Positions 1-7,268 of a stretch of DNA of 16,044 bases are shown here, piece by piece. Source of the DNA: JACMJP01 sp046160675 (lineage in GTDB: Bacteria; Bacteroidota; Bacteroidia; Chitinophagales; BACL12); assembly GCA_046160675.1 (NCBI GenBank), contig JBJXHH010000051.1:1-16044 (forward strand), in the 5' to 3' direction. The notes beneath the pieces were generated by a model that searched no databases, was not told the origin of the DNA, and worked only from the letters and a program-made list of their open reading frames with translations. Every line of letters starts with the position of its first letter. The stretch's first letter is position 1. The position numbers were made by a program, and so were the translations under genes.

Positions 1-563
1 GCTTTTTTTCTTTTCTTCCTGCTATACTCTATCGGCTGTACAACATTTTCATAGAAGTAAGAAATAGGATTCATAACAGTTGGTTCAGGGGGAACTGTAT
101 CAGCCGGAAAAAATTGTATGCCTGGAAAGTTCTCAGGGTTTAGTTTCTTTTCTTCTTCCAATTGTAAGCTTACAAACGCTTCCCGAAATTCCTCCCTCGT
201 TGGCCAGGGATAGATTTCTATTATTCCAAGTTCCACTGTGTCCTGATACATAAATACACCAATAGACACAATATCATCAGTTAATGTATCAGGAACAATA
301 TAACTTTTAGGTAAATATCCTACACGGGAGAAAGTAATTCTTTCATTTGCGGCCACAGCAATGGAAAAAAAACCTTCTGAAGAAGCCACTGTTGCCCTGC
401 CTGTTCCATCAACAAATACAGCAGTGTATCCCAGGGGGTATTTATACTGTGCATCTGCTACAACACCCGAAAGTTGATAGAGTTGTATTTGCGCCAGTGC
501 CGGCTTGTAAATACAAGTAAAAGAAATACAGCTCAGGAAAAACAACCTGTGAAAATTTTTCAT
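1..563 (-). CDS. Secreted protein with carboxypeptidase-regulatory-like domain (3' end outside window)
   Basis: This reading frame is open from an ATG at 563 to the left edge: 187 codons and no stop, so the C-terminus is missing. Residues 1 to about 25 form a signal peptide: basic MKNFHR, a hydrophobic stretch, then an ALA-Q cleavage-like site. Residues about 30-110 look like the beta-sandwich domain of the CarboxypepD_reg-like family. They include LSGVVADA near the start, a G-Y-T-A-V-F strand, SSEGFFSI and then FSRVGYLPK, which is the typical 'sharing a reactive group / deeper shift' region of these folds. About 75 further residues follow, rich in E and P and turning basic (YSRKKRKK) at the window edge. 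I see no TonB plug or beta-barrel. Bacteroidota have many stand-alone proteins of this type in the periplasm or outer membrane, and their exact role is usually unknown. It is divergent from pdxH. The domain call is fairly sure and the function is unknown. Confidence 0.75.
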   Translation of the reverse strand, partial: MKNFHRLFFLSCISFTCIYKPALAQIQLYQLSGVVADAQYKYPLGYTAVFVDGTGRATVASSEGFFSIAVAANERITFSRVGYLPKSYIVPDTLTDDIVSIGVFMYQDTVELGIIEIYPWPTREEFREAFVSLQLEEEKKLNPENFPGIQFFPADTVPPEPTVMNPISYFYENVVQPIEYSRKKRKK

Positions 564-579
564 TTATTGTCTGAACGCA

Positions 580-610
580 CGAAAGTAGGGTTTATTAAAT
601 AATCCTGAAA
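580..610 (-). promoter_or_regulatory. Candidate promoter for the carboxypeptidase-regulatory-like gene
   Basis: On the minus strand TACTTTCG (587-580) matches the Bacteroidota -7 element TAnnTTTG with one mismatch. TTTC (610-607) lies exactly 19 nt upstream, at the position of the -33 TTTG element, also with one mismatch. The predicted transcript would begin close to 573, about ten bases before the ATG at 563. Both elements are imperfect, so this is a moderate call. Confidence 0.35.
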
Positions 611-616
611 AAATAT

Positions 617-647
617 TTTGACAACATTTGTAAAAAGGGCAATTTTG
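617..647 (+). promoter_or_regulatory. Candidate promoter for pdxH
   Basis: TTTG (617-620), a 19-nt spacer and CAATTTTG (640-647) match the Bacteroidota promoter TTTG-N19-TAnnTTTG with one mismatch. Transcription would start near 654, a few bases before the ATG at 660. This argues against the in-frame TTG at 618, which would lie inside the -33 element. Confidence 0.45.
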
Positions 648-659
648 AATAAATATTTT

Positions 660-1301
660 ATGAAAAAAATTGATGCACTACAAAACATGAGGGAAAATTA
701 TAAGAAAGGAGAATTTGATATTTCTTCCGTTTCAAGTTCTCCCTTTGTGCAATTTGCAGCCTGGTTTCAGGATGCACAGGAGGCAGATGTGAGTGAGCCG
801 AATGCGATGGTACTTTCTACTGTGTCTGCGGAAGCAAAGCCCTCATCAAGAGTTGTTTTGCTGAAAGATTTTGATGTGAAAGGCTTTGTTTTTTTTACCA
901 ATTACCTTTCTAAGAAAGGAAAAGACCTTGCGCATAATAATTTCGCCTGCTTAAATTTCTGGTGGGGTATTTTAGAAAGGCAGGTTCGGATAGAAGGAAG
1001 TATTGAGAAAATTTCTGCCGAAGAAAGTGATGCCTATTTTTCTTCTCGCCCTGTTGGAAGCCAGGCGGGCGCTATTGTATCACCCCAGAGTGAAGTAATT
1101 GAATCCAGGGAATGGCTTGAAAAAAAATATCTGGAAATGGATTTAAATGAAACCAAAAAACGACCTGCACACTGGGGAGGATACATTCTAATTCCTGATA
1201 TGTTTGAATTCTGGCAAGGACGGGAAAACAGGCTGCACGACAGGTTACAGTTTATAAAATCAAAAGAGGAAAGTTGGAAAATTAAAAGGCTTGCGCCCTG
1301 A
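660..1301 (+). CDS. pdxH: Pyridoxamine/pyridoxine 5'-phosphate oxidase
   Basis: This FMN-dependent cytoplasmic enzyme oxidises pyridoxamine or pyridoxine 5'-phosphate to pyridoxal 5'-phosphate, the last step of PLP synthesis and salvage. The 213-residue product has the full family pattern: MRENY near the start, DVSEPNAMVLSTV, the FMN-binding SSRVVLLKDFD and FVFFTNYLSKKGKDL, WGILERQVRIEG, the PLP-contacting YFSSRPVGSQAGA, and the C-terminal WGGY, FEFWQGRENRLHDR and WKIKRLAP. The length is close to the E. coli enzyme (218). I chose the ATG at 660. The frame extends to a TTG at 618, but the added 14 residues lie upstream of the family's normal start and overlap the candidate promoter. No clear Shine-Dalgarno is visible. 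The gene converges with htpG, with three bases between the two stop codons and no room for a terminator. Confidence 0.95.
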   Translation: MKKIDALQNMRENYKKGEFDISSVSSSPFVQFAAWFQDAQEADVSEPNAMVLSTVSAEAKPSSRVVLLKDFDVKGFVFFTNYLSKKGKDLAHNNFACLNFWWGILERQVRIEGSIEKISAEESDAYFSSRPVGSQAGAIVSPQSEVIESREWLEKKYLEMDLNETKKRPAHWGGYILIPDMFEFWQGRENRLHDRLQFIKSKEESWKIKRLAP

Positions 1302-1304
1302 GAG

Positions 1305-3173
1305 TTACAGTTTTGCAAAATTCGTTTTGATAAATTCTGTCAACTCGTTTCCCTTCAGCATTCCTTGTGAAAGCAAGGCCAGATTGTATAATTGTTTTAC
1401 GTTCTTTTGTTTTTCTTCGTCGCCCAATTTTAACATCTTACCTATTACAGGATGATTTGTGTTTACAACAAGATGATATTGATCAGGCATACTTGCAGCA
1501 AAATCCATCCCGTTCATATAACTCATTTCTTTCATTCTTCTCATAAACTCGGGTTTGGTAATACTCACAGGGGCATCATCCGGGGATTGTGCAAGCAGTG
1601 TAACTGTTCCGGCATTCTGATCAATAACTGCTTCAAATAATTCTTTTACAGAATTTTGTTCGCTTTCTGAAAGTACAGATTCTATTTTTTCATCCTTATC
1701 AATCAGTTTATCCGCAGTATCAGCATCTACCCTTTTAAACTGCAATCCGGGAACTTTATGTTCGAGAAACCCGATGAAATGGCTGTCAATTACAGCATCA
1801 GTGAGCAAAACATCATAGCCCCGGTTCCTTGCAGCATCTATGTATGTATGATGTTCAACAGGGTTTCCAGTATATAAAGCTATCAGGTTTTTGTTTTTAT
1901 CTTCCTGGTTATGTTTTATATGTTCTTTGTATTCATCAATGGTAAAACACTTCCCTTCTGTGTTTTGAAGAAGACAAAATGCGGATGCCTTTTCATAAAA
2001 TTTATCATCACTCAGCATTCCGTATTTGATAATTACTGAGCTGTTTTCCCATTTCTTTTCAAAATCCGGTCTGTCTTTTTTAAACAATTCTTCCAGTTTT
2101 TCGGCCACCTTTTTTGTGATGTAATTATTAATTTTTTTTACATTCTGGTCGCTTTGTAAATAACTCCTGGAAACATTCAATGGTATATCGGGAGAATCAA
2201 TAATTCCGTGCAGTAGTGTAAGCCATTCAGGAACAATCTCCTTCACTTCGTCAGTCACAAACACCTGGTTACTATAGAGCTGAATTTTATTTTTTTGTAT
2301 CTCGTAACTTTTTTTGATCTTGGGGAAATAGAGTATACCTGTAAGATTAAAGGGATAATCAACATTCAGATGAATCCAAAACAAGGGCGGTTCGCTGAAA
2401 GAATAGAGTTCTGTATAAAAGTTTTTATAATCTTCCTCTGCAAGTTCAGAGGGCCTCTTTGTCCATGCCGGTGTGGGATTATTAATAATATTCGGGACCT
2501 TAATTTTTTTACCCTCTTCGCCCTTCTCAGTTACAAGGGCTGAATCTTTTTCTCCAAACTGGATCTCTACTGGCAAAAATTTACAATACTTGTTTAGCAA
2601 ATTTTCAATCCTGCTATCTTCTAAAAATTCTTTTGACTCATCATTTATATATAAAACAATTTTTGTTCCTCGTTCTTTCTTATCAGCTGCAGTAAGTGTA
2701 AATTCGGGACTTCCGTCGCATATCCATTTTACAGCTTCATCTTCTTGCCTGAATGATTTTGTGATTATTTCAACTTTATCAGCCACCATAAAAGCGGAAT
2801 AAAATCCCAGCCCAAAATGGCCAATAATTCCTTTACCATCCTCCAGGCCTTTATATTTCGCCAAAAAATCATTTGCACTTGAAAAGGCAACCTGGTTAAT
2901 ATATTTTTTCACCTCATCAGCATTCATCCCAATGCCTTTATCAGAGATGGTAATTGTTTTTTTCTTCTTTTGAATGCTAATTTCAATTTTTGTGTCACCA
3001 ATTTCGCCTGTTATTTCCCCAAGCGAAGCAAGTTTTTTTAACTTTTGAGTAGCGTCTACTGCGTTTGAGATCAGTTCCCTGAGAAATATTTCATGATCGC
3101 TATACAAAAACTTTTTGATGATGGGGAATATATTTTCTGTTTGTACGGCGATTGTTCCTTTTTCTGTGGTCAT
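1305..3173 (-). CDS. htpG: Molecular chaperone HtpG (bacterial Hsp90)
   Basis: This ATP-dependent dimeric chaperone acts in the cytoplasm on late folding intermediates, usually together with DnaK. The product has 622 residues, normal for bacterial Hsp90. The N-terminal GHKL ATPase domain carries FLRELISNAVDA with the catalytic Glu33 and Mg-binding Asn37, ISDKGIGM with Asp78 and Gly82, and GHFGLGFYSAFMVADKV at about 118-134 (the ATP lid). The middle domain has the LNVSRSYLQ segment, whose Arg belongs to the ATPase active site. The C-terminal dimerisation domain includes the MxxMN-like 'MSYMNGMDF' part. There is no MEEVD tail, as expected in bacteria. The lid segment reads FSSANDF where many homologues have SGT; SGA-like forms occur in Bacteroidota, so this is not a defect. 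The start at ATG 3173 gives the standard N-terminus. I see no CIRCE-type heat-shock operator upstream. Confidence 0.96.
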   Translation of the reverse strand: MTTEKGTIAVQTENIFPIIKKFLYSDHEIFLRELISNAVDATQKLKKLASLGEITGEIGDTKIEISIQKKKKTITISDKGIGMNADEVKKYINQVAFSSANDFLAKYKGLEDGKGIIGHFGLGFYSAFMVADKVEIITKSFRQEDEAVKWICDGSPEFTLTAADKKERGTKIVLYINDESKEFLEDSRIENLLNKYCKFLPVEIQFGEKDSALVTEKGEEGKKIKVPNIINNPTPAWTKRPSELAEEDYKNFYTELYSFSEPPLFWIHLNVDYPFNLTGILYFPKIKKSYEIQKNKIQLYSNQVFVTDEVKEIVPEWLTLLHGIIDSPDIPLNVSRSYLQSDQNVKKINNYITKKVAEKLEELFKKDRPDFEKKWENSSVIIKYGMLSDDKFYEKASAFCLLQNTEGKCFTIDEYKEHIKHNQEDKNKNLIALYTGNPVEHHTYIDAARNRGYDVLLTDAVIDSHFIGFLEHKVPGLQFKRVDADTADKLIDKDEKIESVLSESEQNSVKELFEAVIDQNAGTVTLLAQSPDDAPVSITKPEFMRRMKEMSYMNGMDFAASMPDQYHLVVNTNHPVIGKMLKLGDEEKQKNVKQLYNLALLSQGMLKGNELTEFIKTNFAKL

Positions 3174-3191
3174 TTTAATGAATGTTTTGCA

Positions 3192-3223
3192 TTGGGTTTT
3201 TCAAAGCAAATGCCATATATTTG
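3192..3223 (+). promoter_or_regulatory. Candidate promoter for the TPR histidine kinase
   Basis: TATATTTG (3216-3223) is a perfect match to the Bacteroidota -7 element TAnnTTTG. A TTG (3192-3194) lies 21 nt upstream as a partial -33 element. Transcription would start near 3230, giving a leader of about 50 nt that contains an AGGAA Shine-Dalgarno-like sequence at 3275-3279, a few bases before the ATG at 3282. Confidence 0.45.
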
Positions 3224-3234
3224 TGTGTGACAAA
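3202..3234 (-). promoter_or_regulatory. Candidate promoter for htpG
   Basis: On the minus strand TTTG (3234-3231), a 21-nt spacer and TTGCTTTG (3209-3202, one mismatch to TAnnTTTG) form a Bacteroidota-type promoter. The leader before the ATG at 3173 would be about 20 nt. It overlaps the candidate promoter of the divergent kinase gene. Confidence 0.35.
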
Positions 3235-3281
3235 TTGTCGCAGAACCTCCCAAAACACACCCCGCAATAAGAAAAGGAAGC

Positions 3282-5102
3282 ATGCCCCAAAAAGCTCTTC
3301 AGAATAAATCAAAAGTTTCATTTAAACCAGATGTTTTAAATGAGCTGAAAAAGCTTGCTACACAAATTCGTGTGGAAACAAGGATGAATGCGGCGAGAAT
3401 TCAGCCACTTGCCTTGCGTATGATTGAGCTTGCTCGAAGCATTGAGAATAAAAACTACGAAGGCCTTGCCAATATTGAACTTGCACATTATGTATGCAGC
3501 ACTGAGAATGACTATCACAAGTCAGTAAAACTCTGTGATAAGGGTTACAATCTTACTTCAGGATTATTCAGGAAAAACATTGAACCTTATTATCATTTGA
3601 ACAAAGGGCGGGCTAATCAGTATTTAGGGGAGCAAATCAATGCACAGGAAGAGTACTTGATGGGAGTTCGGCAATTGGAATTTAAAAATCACTTGAAGGA
3701 ACATGAAAAACGCTGGCTGGCCTCTACGTATTACAATTTGTTCATTTTGTTTAATCAGGAAGGCGTTGAGTTTACCCAGGAAGAATACCTGCATAAAGCG
3801 TTTCGGCTTTATGAATCAGTAAACGATAAATCAGGCATTTCAAATTGTTTCAATTCTTTTGCTGTTTTCCACTACAAGAAAAAAGAGTATCAGAAATCCC
3901 TTGAATATTTATTAAAGGCTTATGATTTTTCAAAACAAAGCAATGCGCAAACGTATCTTTCCATTTTCTGCTCCAACATCGGGTTGGTATACAGCAAAAT
4001 GAATCGCCTTTCTGAAGGATTACAATATTTTGAAGAGGCAAAACTCATTAATAAAGAGATAAACAGCACCTTTCACACCGGACATACATTCCAGCAAATT
4101 GGCGAAGCCTATTACACAAATAATGAGTTTGAAAAAGCGTTGGCTAACTATAAAAAGGCTGAAAAAATATTCTTACAAATTCGTGTAAAACCATCTCTCA
4201 CCACTCTATTTCAATACATTTCAGATGTGTATGAAAAACTGGGGGATTTTGTGAAGGCTTTTGATTATCAAAAAAAATATGCTGCAACCCTGATTGAACA
4301 TTTTAATGATGAAAAGACCTTCGCCATTGCTAAAGCCCGCAACCAATTTGAACTGGAAAAAAAGGATAAGGAAGCCAAGCTACTGCGGCAAAAAAATGAA
4401 GAGATAGAAACTTATGCAACACAACTGGAGGTTTCTAACAATCAACTCAAGCAATTTGCACATATTGCCTCACATGATTTGAAAGAGCCACTGCGTATGG
4501 TATCTTCTTATGCAAAGCTGTTGGAAAGAAGCATTTCAAAAAAATTGGATGAAAATGAAAAAGAATACTTGCAATTCATGGTGCAGGGAACCATTACAAT
4601 GCAAAACCTGGTGAATGATCTTCTAACTTTATCACACATTAATTATGTTTCAGATACACTACCTGTGAACCTGAATAAAGTAATGCACCTCACACTCACG
4701 AATCTCGATTCAAGCATAAAAGAAAAGAATGCGAAGATCACTTTTAAGAACCTGCCGATTGTAAATGGGGAAGAAACACAAATGTTGCAATTGTTTCAAA
4801 ACCTCATCAGCAATGCTATAAAATATAACGAAAACAAAACACCCACCGTAAAAATATCTTGTACGAAGAAAAAAAGCTTTTTCGAATTTACTATTTCAGA
4901 TAATGGAATCGGTATCGGGGAAGAATACAGAGAAAAAGTTTTTCAAATATTCCAACGCCTGCACACCAGGAATGAATATTCAGGTACAGGCATTGGATTA
5001 ACAATTTGCAAAAAAATTATTGACCAATTTGGGGGGAAGATCTGGATTGAAAGCAATAATAACGGGGGTAGTAATTTTATTTTTACATTGCCTGCAAAAT
5101 AA
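3282..5102 (+). CDS. Soluble TPR-containing sensor histidine kinase
   Basis: The 606-residue protein has no signal peptide or membrane segment and should act in the cytoplasm. Residues about 55-345 are all-helical with tetratricopeptide-type repeats. The clearest units run at about 185-222 (YKKKEYQKSLEYLLKAY), 225-262 (NRLSEGLQYFEEAK), 265-303 (NNEFEKALANYKKAEK) and 304-345 (GDFVKAFDYQKKY). A coiled coil follows at about 345-395. The kinase core has an H-box ASHDLKEPLR with phospho-acceptor His398, an N-box NLISNA (Asn511), G1 SDNGIGIG (Asp540) and G2 GTGIGL (568-573). The H-box resembles phytochrome-type kinases. It autophosphorylates and should pass phosphate to a response regulator, but none is encoded nearby, so it is an orphan kinase. 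The TPR part probably binds a protein or peptide ligand, which is an inference from the fold. The start is supported by AGGAA at 3275-3279. Its 3' end converges with the cupin gene across 29 bases. Confidence 0.9.
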   Translation: MPQKALQNKSKVSFKPDVLNELKKLATQIRVETRMNAARIQPLALRMIELARSIENKNYEGLANIELAHYVCSTENDYHKSVKLCDKGYNLTSGLFRKNIEPYYHLNKGRANQYLGEQINAQEEYLMGVRQLEFKNHLKEHEKRWLASTYYNLFILFNQEGVEFTQEEYLHKAFRLYESVNDKSGISNCFNSFAVFHYKKKEYQKSLEYLLKAYDFSKQSNAQTYLSIFCSNIGLVYSKMNRLSEGLQYFEEAKLINKEINSTFHTGHTFQQIGEAYYTNNEFEKALANYKKAEKIFLQIRVKPSLTTLFQYISDVYEKLGDFVKAFDYQKKYAATLIEHFNDEKTFAIAKARNQFELEKKDKEAKLLRQKNEEIETYATQLEVSNNQLKQFAHIASHDLKEPLRMVSSYAKLLERSISKKLDENEKEYLQFMVQGTITMQNLVNDLLTLSHINYVSDTLPVNLNKVMHLTLTNLDSSIKEKNAKITFKNLPIVNGEETQMLQLFQNLISNAIKYNENKTPTVKISCTKKKSFFEFTISDNGIGIGEEYREKVFQIFQRLHTRNEYSGTGIGLTICKKIIDQFGGKIWIESNNNGGSNFIFTLPAK

Positions 5103-5131
5103 ATTCACTTATAAAATCCGGGGAATTTCTT

Positions 5132-5731
5132 CTAAGCAGCATAACGTTGCCCAATGAGTATCATGGTTCGTTCACCAACTGCTACTGCCTTGTGTAAAGT
5201 ATTTCTTTTAATCTCAACAAAATCTCCTTCTTTGTAAAAATGCCTTATTCCGTTTACTTCTATTTCACAATTTCCCTGCAACATAAAAAGGCGCTCTAAT
5301 TCATCTGCATGCTCCTCTTCCACAAATGCGCCGGGCTCAGCCCATGCTATATAAGTTGTAATATTTTGTGTTTTTGAAAACTCAACCATATATAATGCCT
5401 CATCTCCATCAGGTTTCCTGATTTTGTTATTTTCAAGATAGGTTTTCCATTCTTCCAATGTCGATTTTTCTGAAAGTAACTGGGGTAATCCTGTAACGGA
5501 AGCTTCTTCTTGCAGTATTCTATTTATGATACCCTCTTTTACGATTCCTGAAGGTTGCTTGTGAACATAGAAAGCATAGCTGACAAGTGCTTCTTCTATT
5601 GAAGCAATTTCGTTCCGGATAATAGGATGTACTTCCGCATATTGCTTTACAAGCTGCATTTCTTCTTGTGTAGCAACACCCAGACAATACATCTCTAAAA
5701 TTCCACTCTTCAGTAGATCATTTACCTCCAT
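5132..5731 (-). CDS. Anti-sigma-factor-like protein with C-terminal cupin domain
   Basis: The 199-residue protein is soluble, with no membrane segment. Residues about 5-75 resemble the N-terminal anti-sigma domain of the RskA type: SGILEMYCLG, then a helix EEMQLVKQYA, HPIIRNEI, IEEAL and a final helix. Residues about 115-195 are a cupin beta-barrel. Motif 1 reads G134...H141-A-D143...E146...G153, with Asp where most cupins have the second His. Motif 2 begins GDFVEI at 169 and ends with H180. Three or four of the usual metal ligands are therefore plausible. There is no HxxxCxxC zinc site, so it is not a classical ZAS protein. It lies three bases (one codon) downstream of the sigma-like gene in the same frame, as expected for a cognate regulator. 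By analogy with ChrR-type anti-sigma factors the cupin may sense a small molecule or oxidant and release the sigma factor. That role is inference. Confidence 0.7.
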   Translation of the reverse strand: MEVNDLLKSGILEMYCLGVATQEEMQLVKQYAEVHPIIRNEIASIEEALVSYAFYVHKQPSGIVKEGIINRILQEEASVTGLPQLLSEKSTLEEWKTYLENNKIRKPDGDEALYMVEFSKTQNITTYIAWAEPGAFVEEEHADELERLFMLQGNCEIEVNGIRHFYKEGDFVEIKRNTLHKAVAVGERTMILIGQRYAA

Positions 5732-5734
5732 TCT

Positions 5735-6169
5735 TTATATCGGTTGCATTTTATAATCTTGCAATGCTTCTCTTAAAATTATTTTTAACTCTTCTGTATT
5801 CATATTCAGTTCGCTTGCTACAATGGGTAAACTTTCACCTTCACAAACAACTAGTCGTATAACCTTCTCATGGGTGGATTCGCCGGTATATACGTTTTCT
5901 ATCTCTGTCAAGTTTTTTGTTAATACCTGACATATTTCTCTTGAAATCTGGAATATCCATATTGTAATGCTACCATTTACACTCTTGAAGTCATGGTATG
6001 CTTTTTTGAAAGTTTCCTTCAATATCTTCTCAGCAAGTTTCCTCTCTGTTATTTTTCTACAGATGAGCCCAAATAACATTGGGGAATAGATTTCAAACAA
6101 CTTTTTTACTGCATCTACGGGGCTGGTATGCATGAGATTCAAGATCTCTTGTTCATTCGGATATGACAT
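5735..6169 (-). CDS. Reduced ECF-type RNA polymerase sigma factor
   Basis: The 144-residue product is shorter than the usual 170-190 residues of ECF sigma factors. The first part resembles region 2: LFEIYSPMLFGLICRKI, then a stretch ending in LKETFKKAYHDF, then ITIWIFQISREI, which is the position of the 'W-L-x-x-I-A-R' segment. A very short linker leads to a region 4-like helix-turn-helix: EKVIRLVVCEGESLPIVASELN followed by NTEELKIILREALQDYK. The acidic positions of region 2.2 are weak and several usual region 2.4 residues are not obvious, so promoter recognition may be altered. I chose ATG 6169. A GTG at 6181 would add four residues but sits only about eight bases from the predicted transcription start. 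The next gene is the cupin anti-sigma-like protein, after TAA-AGA. It could also be a degenerate paralogue that no longer initiates transcription. Confidence 0.6.
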   Translation of the reverse strand: MSYPNEQEILNLMHTSPVDAVKKLFEIYSPMLFGLICRKITERKLAEKILKETFKKAYHDFKSVNGSITIWIFQISREICQVLTKNLTEIENVYTGESTHEKVIRLVVCEGESLPIVASELNMNTEELKIILREALQDYKMQPI

Positions 6170-6195
6170 TAAAGAGGTCACTATGAAGCAGTGTT

Positions 6196-6225
6196 CAAAA
6201 GTAATTATTTTTACAATTAACCAAT
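6196..6225 (-). promoter_or_regulatory. Promoter of the sigma/cupin operon
   Basis: On the minus strand TACTTTTG (6203-6196) is a perfect match to the Bacteroidota -7 element TAnnTTTG. ATTG (6225-6222) precedes it with an 18-nt spacer as the -33 element. The start point would fall near 6189, giving a leader of about 20 nt to ATG 6169. A housekeeping-type promoter here suggests the operon is at least partly made by the primary sigma factor. No second, autoregulatory promoter is visible. Confidence 0.5.
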
Positions 6226-6270
6226 AACATAAAATTAATTTTAATGTATAGCGTTTATCAATAATACATC

Positions 6271-6735
6271 ATGTCTAAATTTCTATTTGCCATATTCGTT
6301 TCAGTTTTTACATCCTGTGCATCTTTAAAAACTCTTGATTACAAAGGGTTTGACGGGTTTCAGTTGGAGAGTTTAAGCACTGCTCCAAATGTAAATTTGA
6401 ATCTGCATTTGTATAACCCGAACCCCATCGGAGCTACATTAAAAAATATGGATATTGCTTTAACTGTAAATAATATTATTATAGGGAATATTGCCCTGGA
6501 AGAAAAAGTACGTATGAAAAAACACAGTGACTTTGTCTTGCCGATTGAAATCGGAACAAGCATAACGCAGTTGGGAACACTTGCAAAACCAGGGCTTGAG
6601 GCTATTTTTTCGGATAAAGGTATTCCGTTTGAATTATCCGGTGAATTGACACTTACTAAATTCTGGATATTCAGAAAAAAATTTCATTTTGATTATATTG
6701 ATGAAGTGCATTTGAAAGAAATTAAAATGAACTAA
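6271..6735 (+). CDS. LEA type 2 / WHy-domain lipoprotein
   Basis: The 154-residue protein starts with a lipoprotein signal peptide. The hydrophobic stretch ends in VFTSC, with the lipid-modified Cys at residue 16. The rest fits the LEA14/WHy (water stress and hypersensitive response) beta-sandwich: NLNLHLYNPNPIGATLKN carries the typical 'NPNP' turn, followed by IALTVNNIIIGN, an acidic-basic EEKVRMKK segment and a LPIEI strand. Small lipoproteins of this kind are common in Bacteroidota, and their cellular role is not established. The start is the only sensible ATG before the signal peptide, although I see no strong ribosome-binding site. The 3' end overlaps the end of the convergent nusG-like gene by four bases (6732-6735), so neither gene has room for its own terminator. 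Confidence 0.8.
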   Translation: MSKFLFAIFVSVFTSCASLKTLDYKGFDGFQLESLSTAPNVNLNLHLYNPNPIGATLKNMDIALTVNNIIIGNIALEEKVRMKKHSDFVLPIEIGTSITQLGTLAKPGLEAIFSDKGIPFELSGELTLTKFWIFRKKFHFDYIDEVHLKEIKMN

Positions 6736-7262
6736 ACTTTTTGCAGATAATGCACCGGAACAGAAAGTTTCAAAACCTGGTGGATGACTGAAAGCCTGAC
6801 AATAAATTGTTTTTCATTTTTTATTTCTATTAATTCGCCGGTGTATCCTTTTAAAGGGCCGAAATTGATTTTCACTTTTTCGCCGGGCAAAAAAGTATCA
6901 TTCTCAGTTTCTATATGAATTCCTGTTTCAAGAAATTTTCTGATTGTAGATATTTCTTCTTCGCTTATTGTGGCATTTTTATGTTCTTGTTTTACGAATC
7001 CTACAACCCCTTCTATCATTTTTACGAAAGAAAATTGTCCGGGATCGATAAAAAGAAATAAATACCCGTTGAACAAGGGAACCTGAACTTGTTTTCGCCT
7101 ATCGCTCCATTGCCGAACTACTTTTATCAAAGGAAGAAAAACATCTATGCTATTTTTTTCCAGGCGATCTCTCACTTTTTTTTCAGCCCGGCTTCTTACA
7201 TACAACACATACCATTGTGGAAATACGGCATATTCTGAAGAAGTATTTTTTGAATTCCCCAC
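6732..7262 (-). CDS. NusG paralogue, UpxY/RfaH-like transcription antiterminator
   Basis: The 176-residue protein has the NusG N-terminal (NGN) domain at about 17-115 and a KOW domain at about 125-175. NGN landmarks are QWYVLYVRSRAEKKVRDRL, IDVFLPLIKVVRQWSDRRK and VPLFNGYLFLFID. The KOW loop is GEKVKINFGPLKGYTGEL. Such specialised paralogues (RfaH in Enterobacteria, UpxY in Bacteroides) load onto RNA polymerase and carry it through long polysaccharide operons. Main NusG is usually found beside secE and the ribosomal rplK gene, which is not the context here. The only available start is GTG 7262; no ATG precedes the first NGN strand. The frame is continuous with the upstream dehydrogenase gene except for TGA at 7271-7269, two codons before the GTG. 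UpxY-type genes usually open their operon; this one is last of three. No Shine-Dalgarno is visible. Confidence 0.82.
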   Translation of the reverse strand: MGNSKNTSSEYAVFPQWYVLYVRSRAEKKVRDRLEKNSIDVFLPLIKVVRQWSDRRKQVQVPLFNGYLFLFIDPGQFSFVKMIEGVVGFVKQEHKNATISEEEISTIRKFLETGIHIETENDTFLPGEKVKINFGPLKGYTGELIEIKNEKQFIVRLSVIHQVLKLSVPVHYLQKV

Positions 7263-7268
7263 AGAGTT

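Noticed and set aside
3361..4190. ACAAATTCGTGT occurring twice in the kinase gene
   Set aside because: A single 12-base match within TPR coding sequence, at unrelated positions of the repeats; most likely chance or shared codon choice.
5101..5128. AAATTC/GAATTT arms between the kinase and cupin genes as a terminator
   Set aside because: The stem is only six AT-rich pairs with a 16-nt loop and no T-run on either strand; too weak to call.
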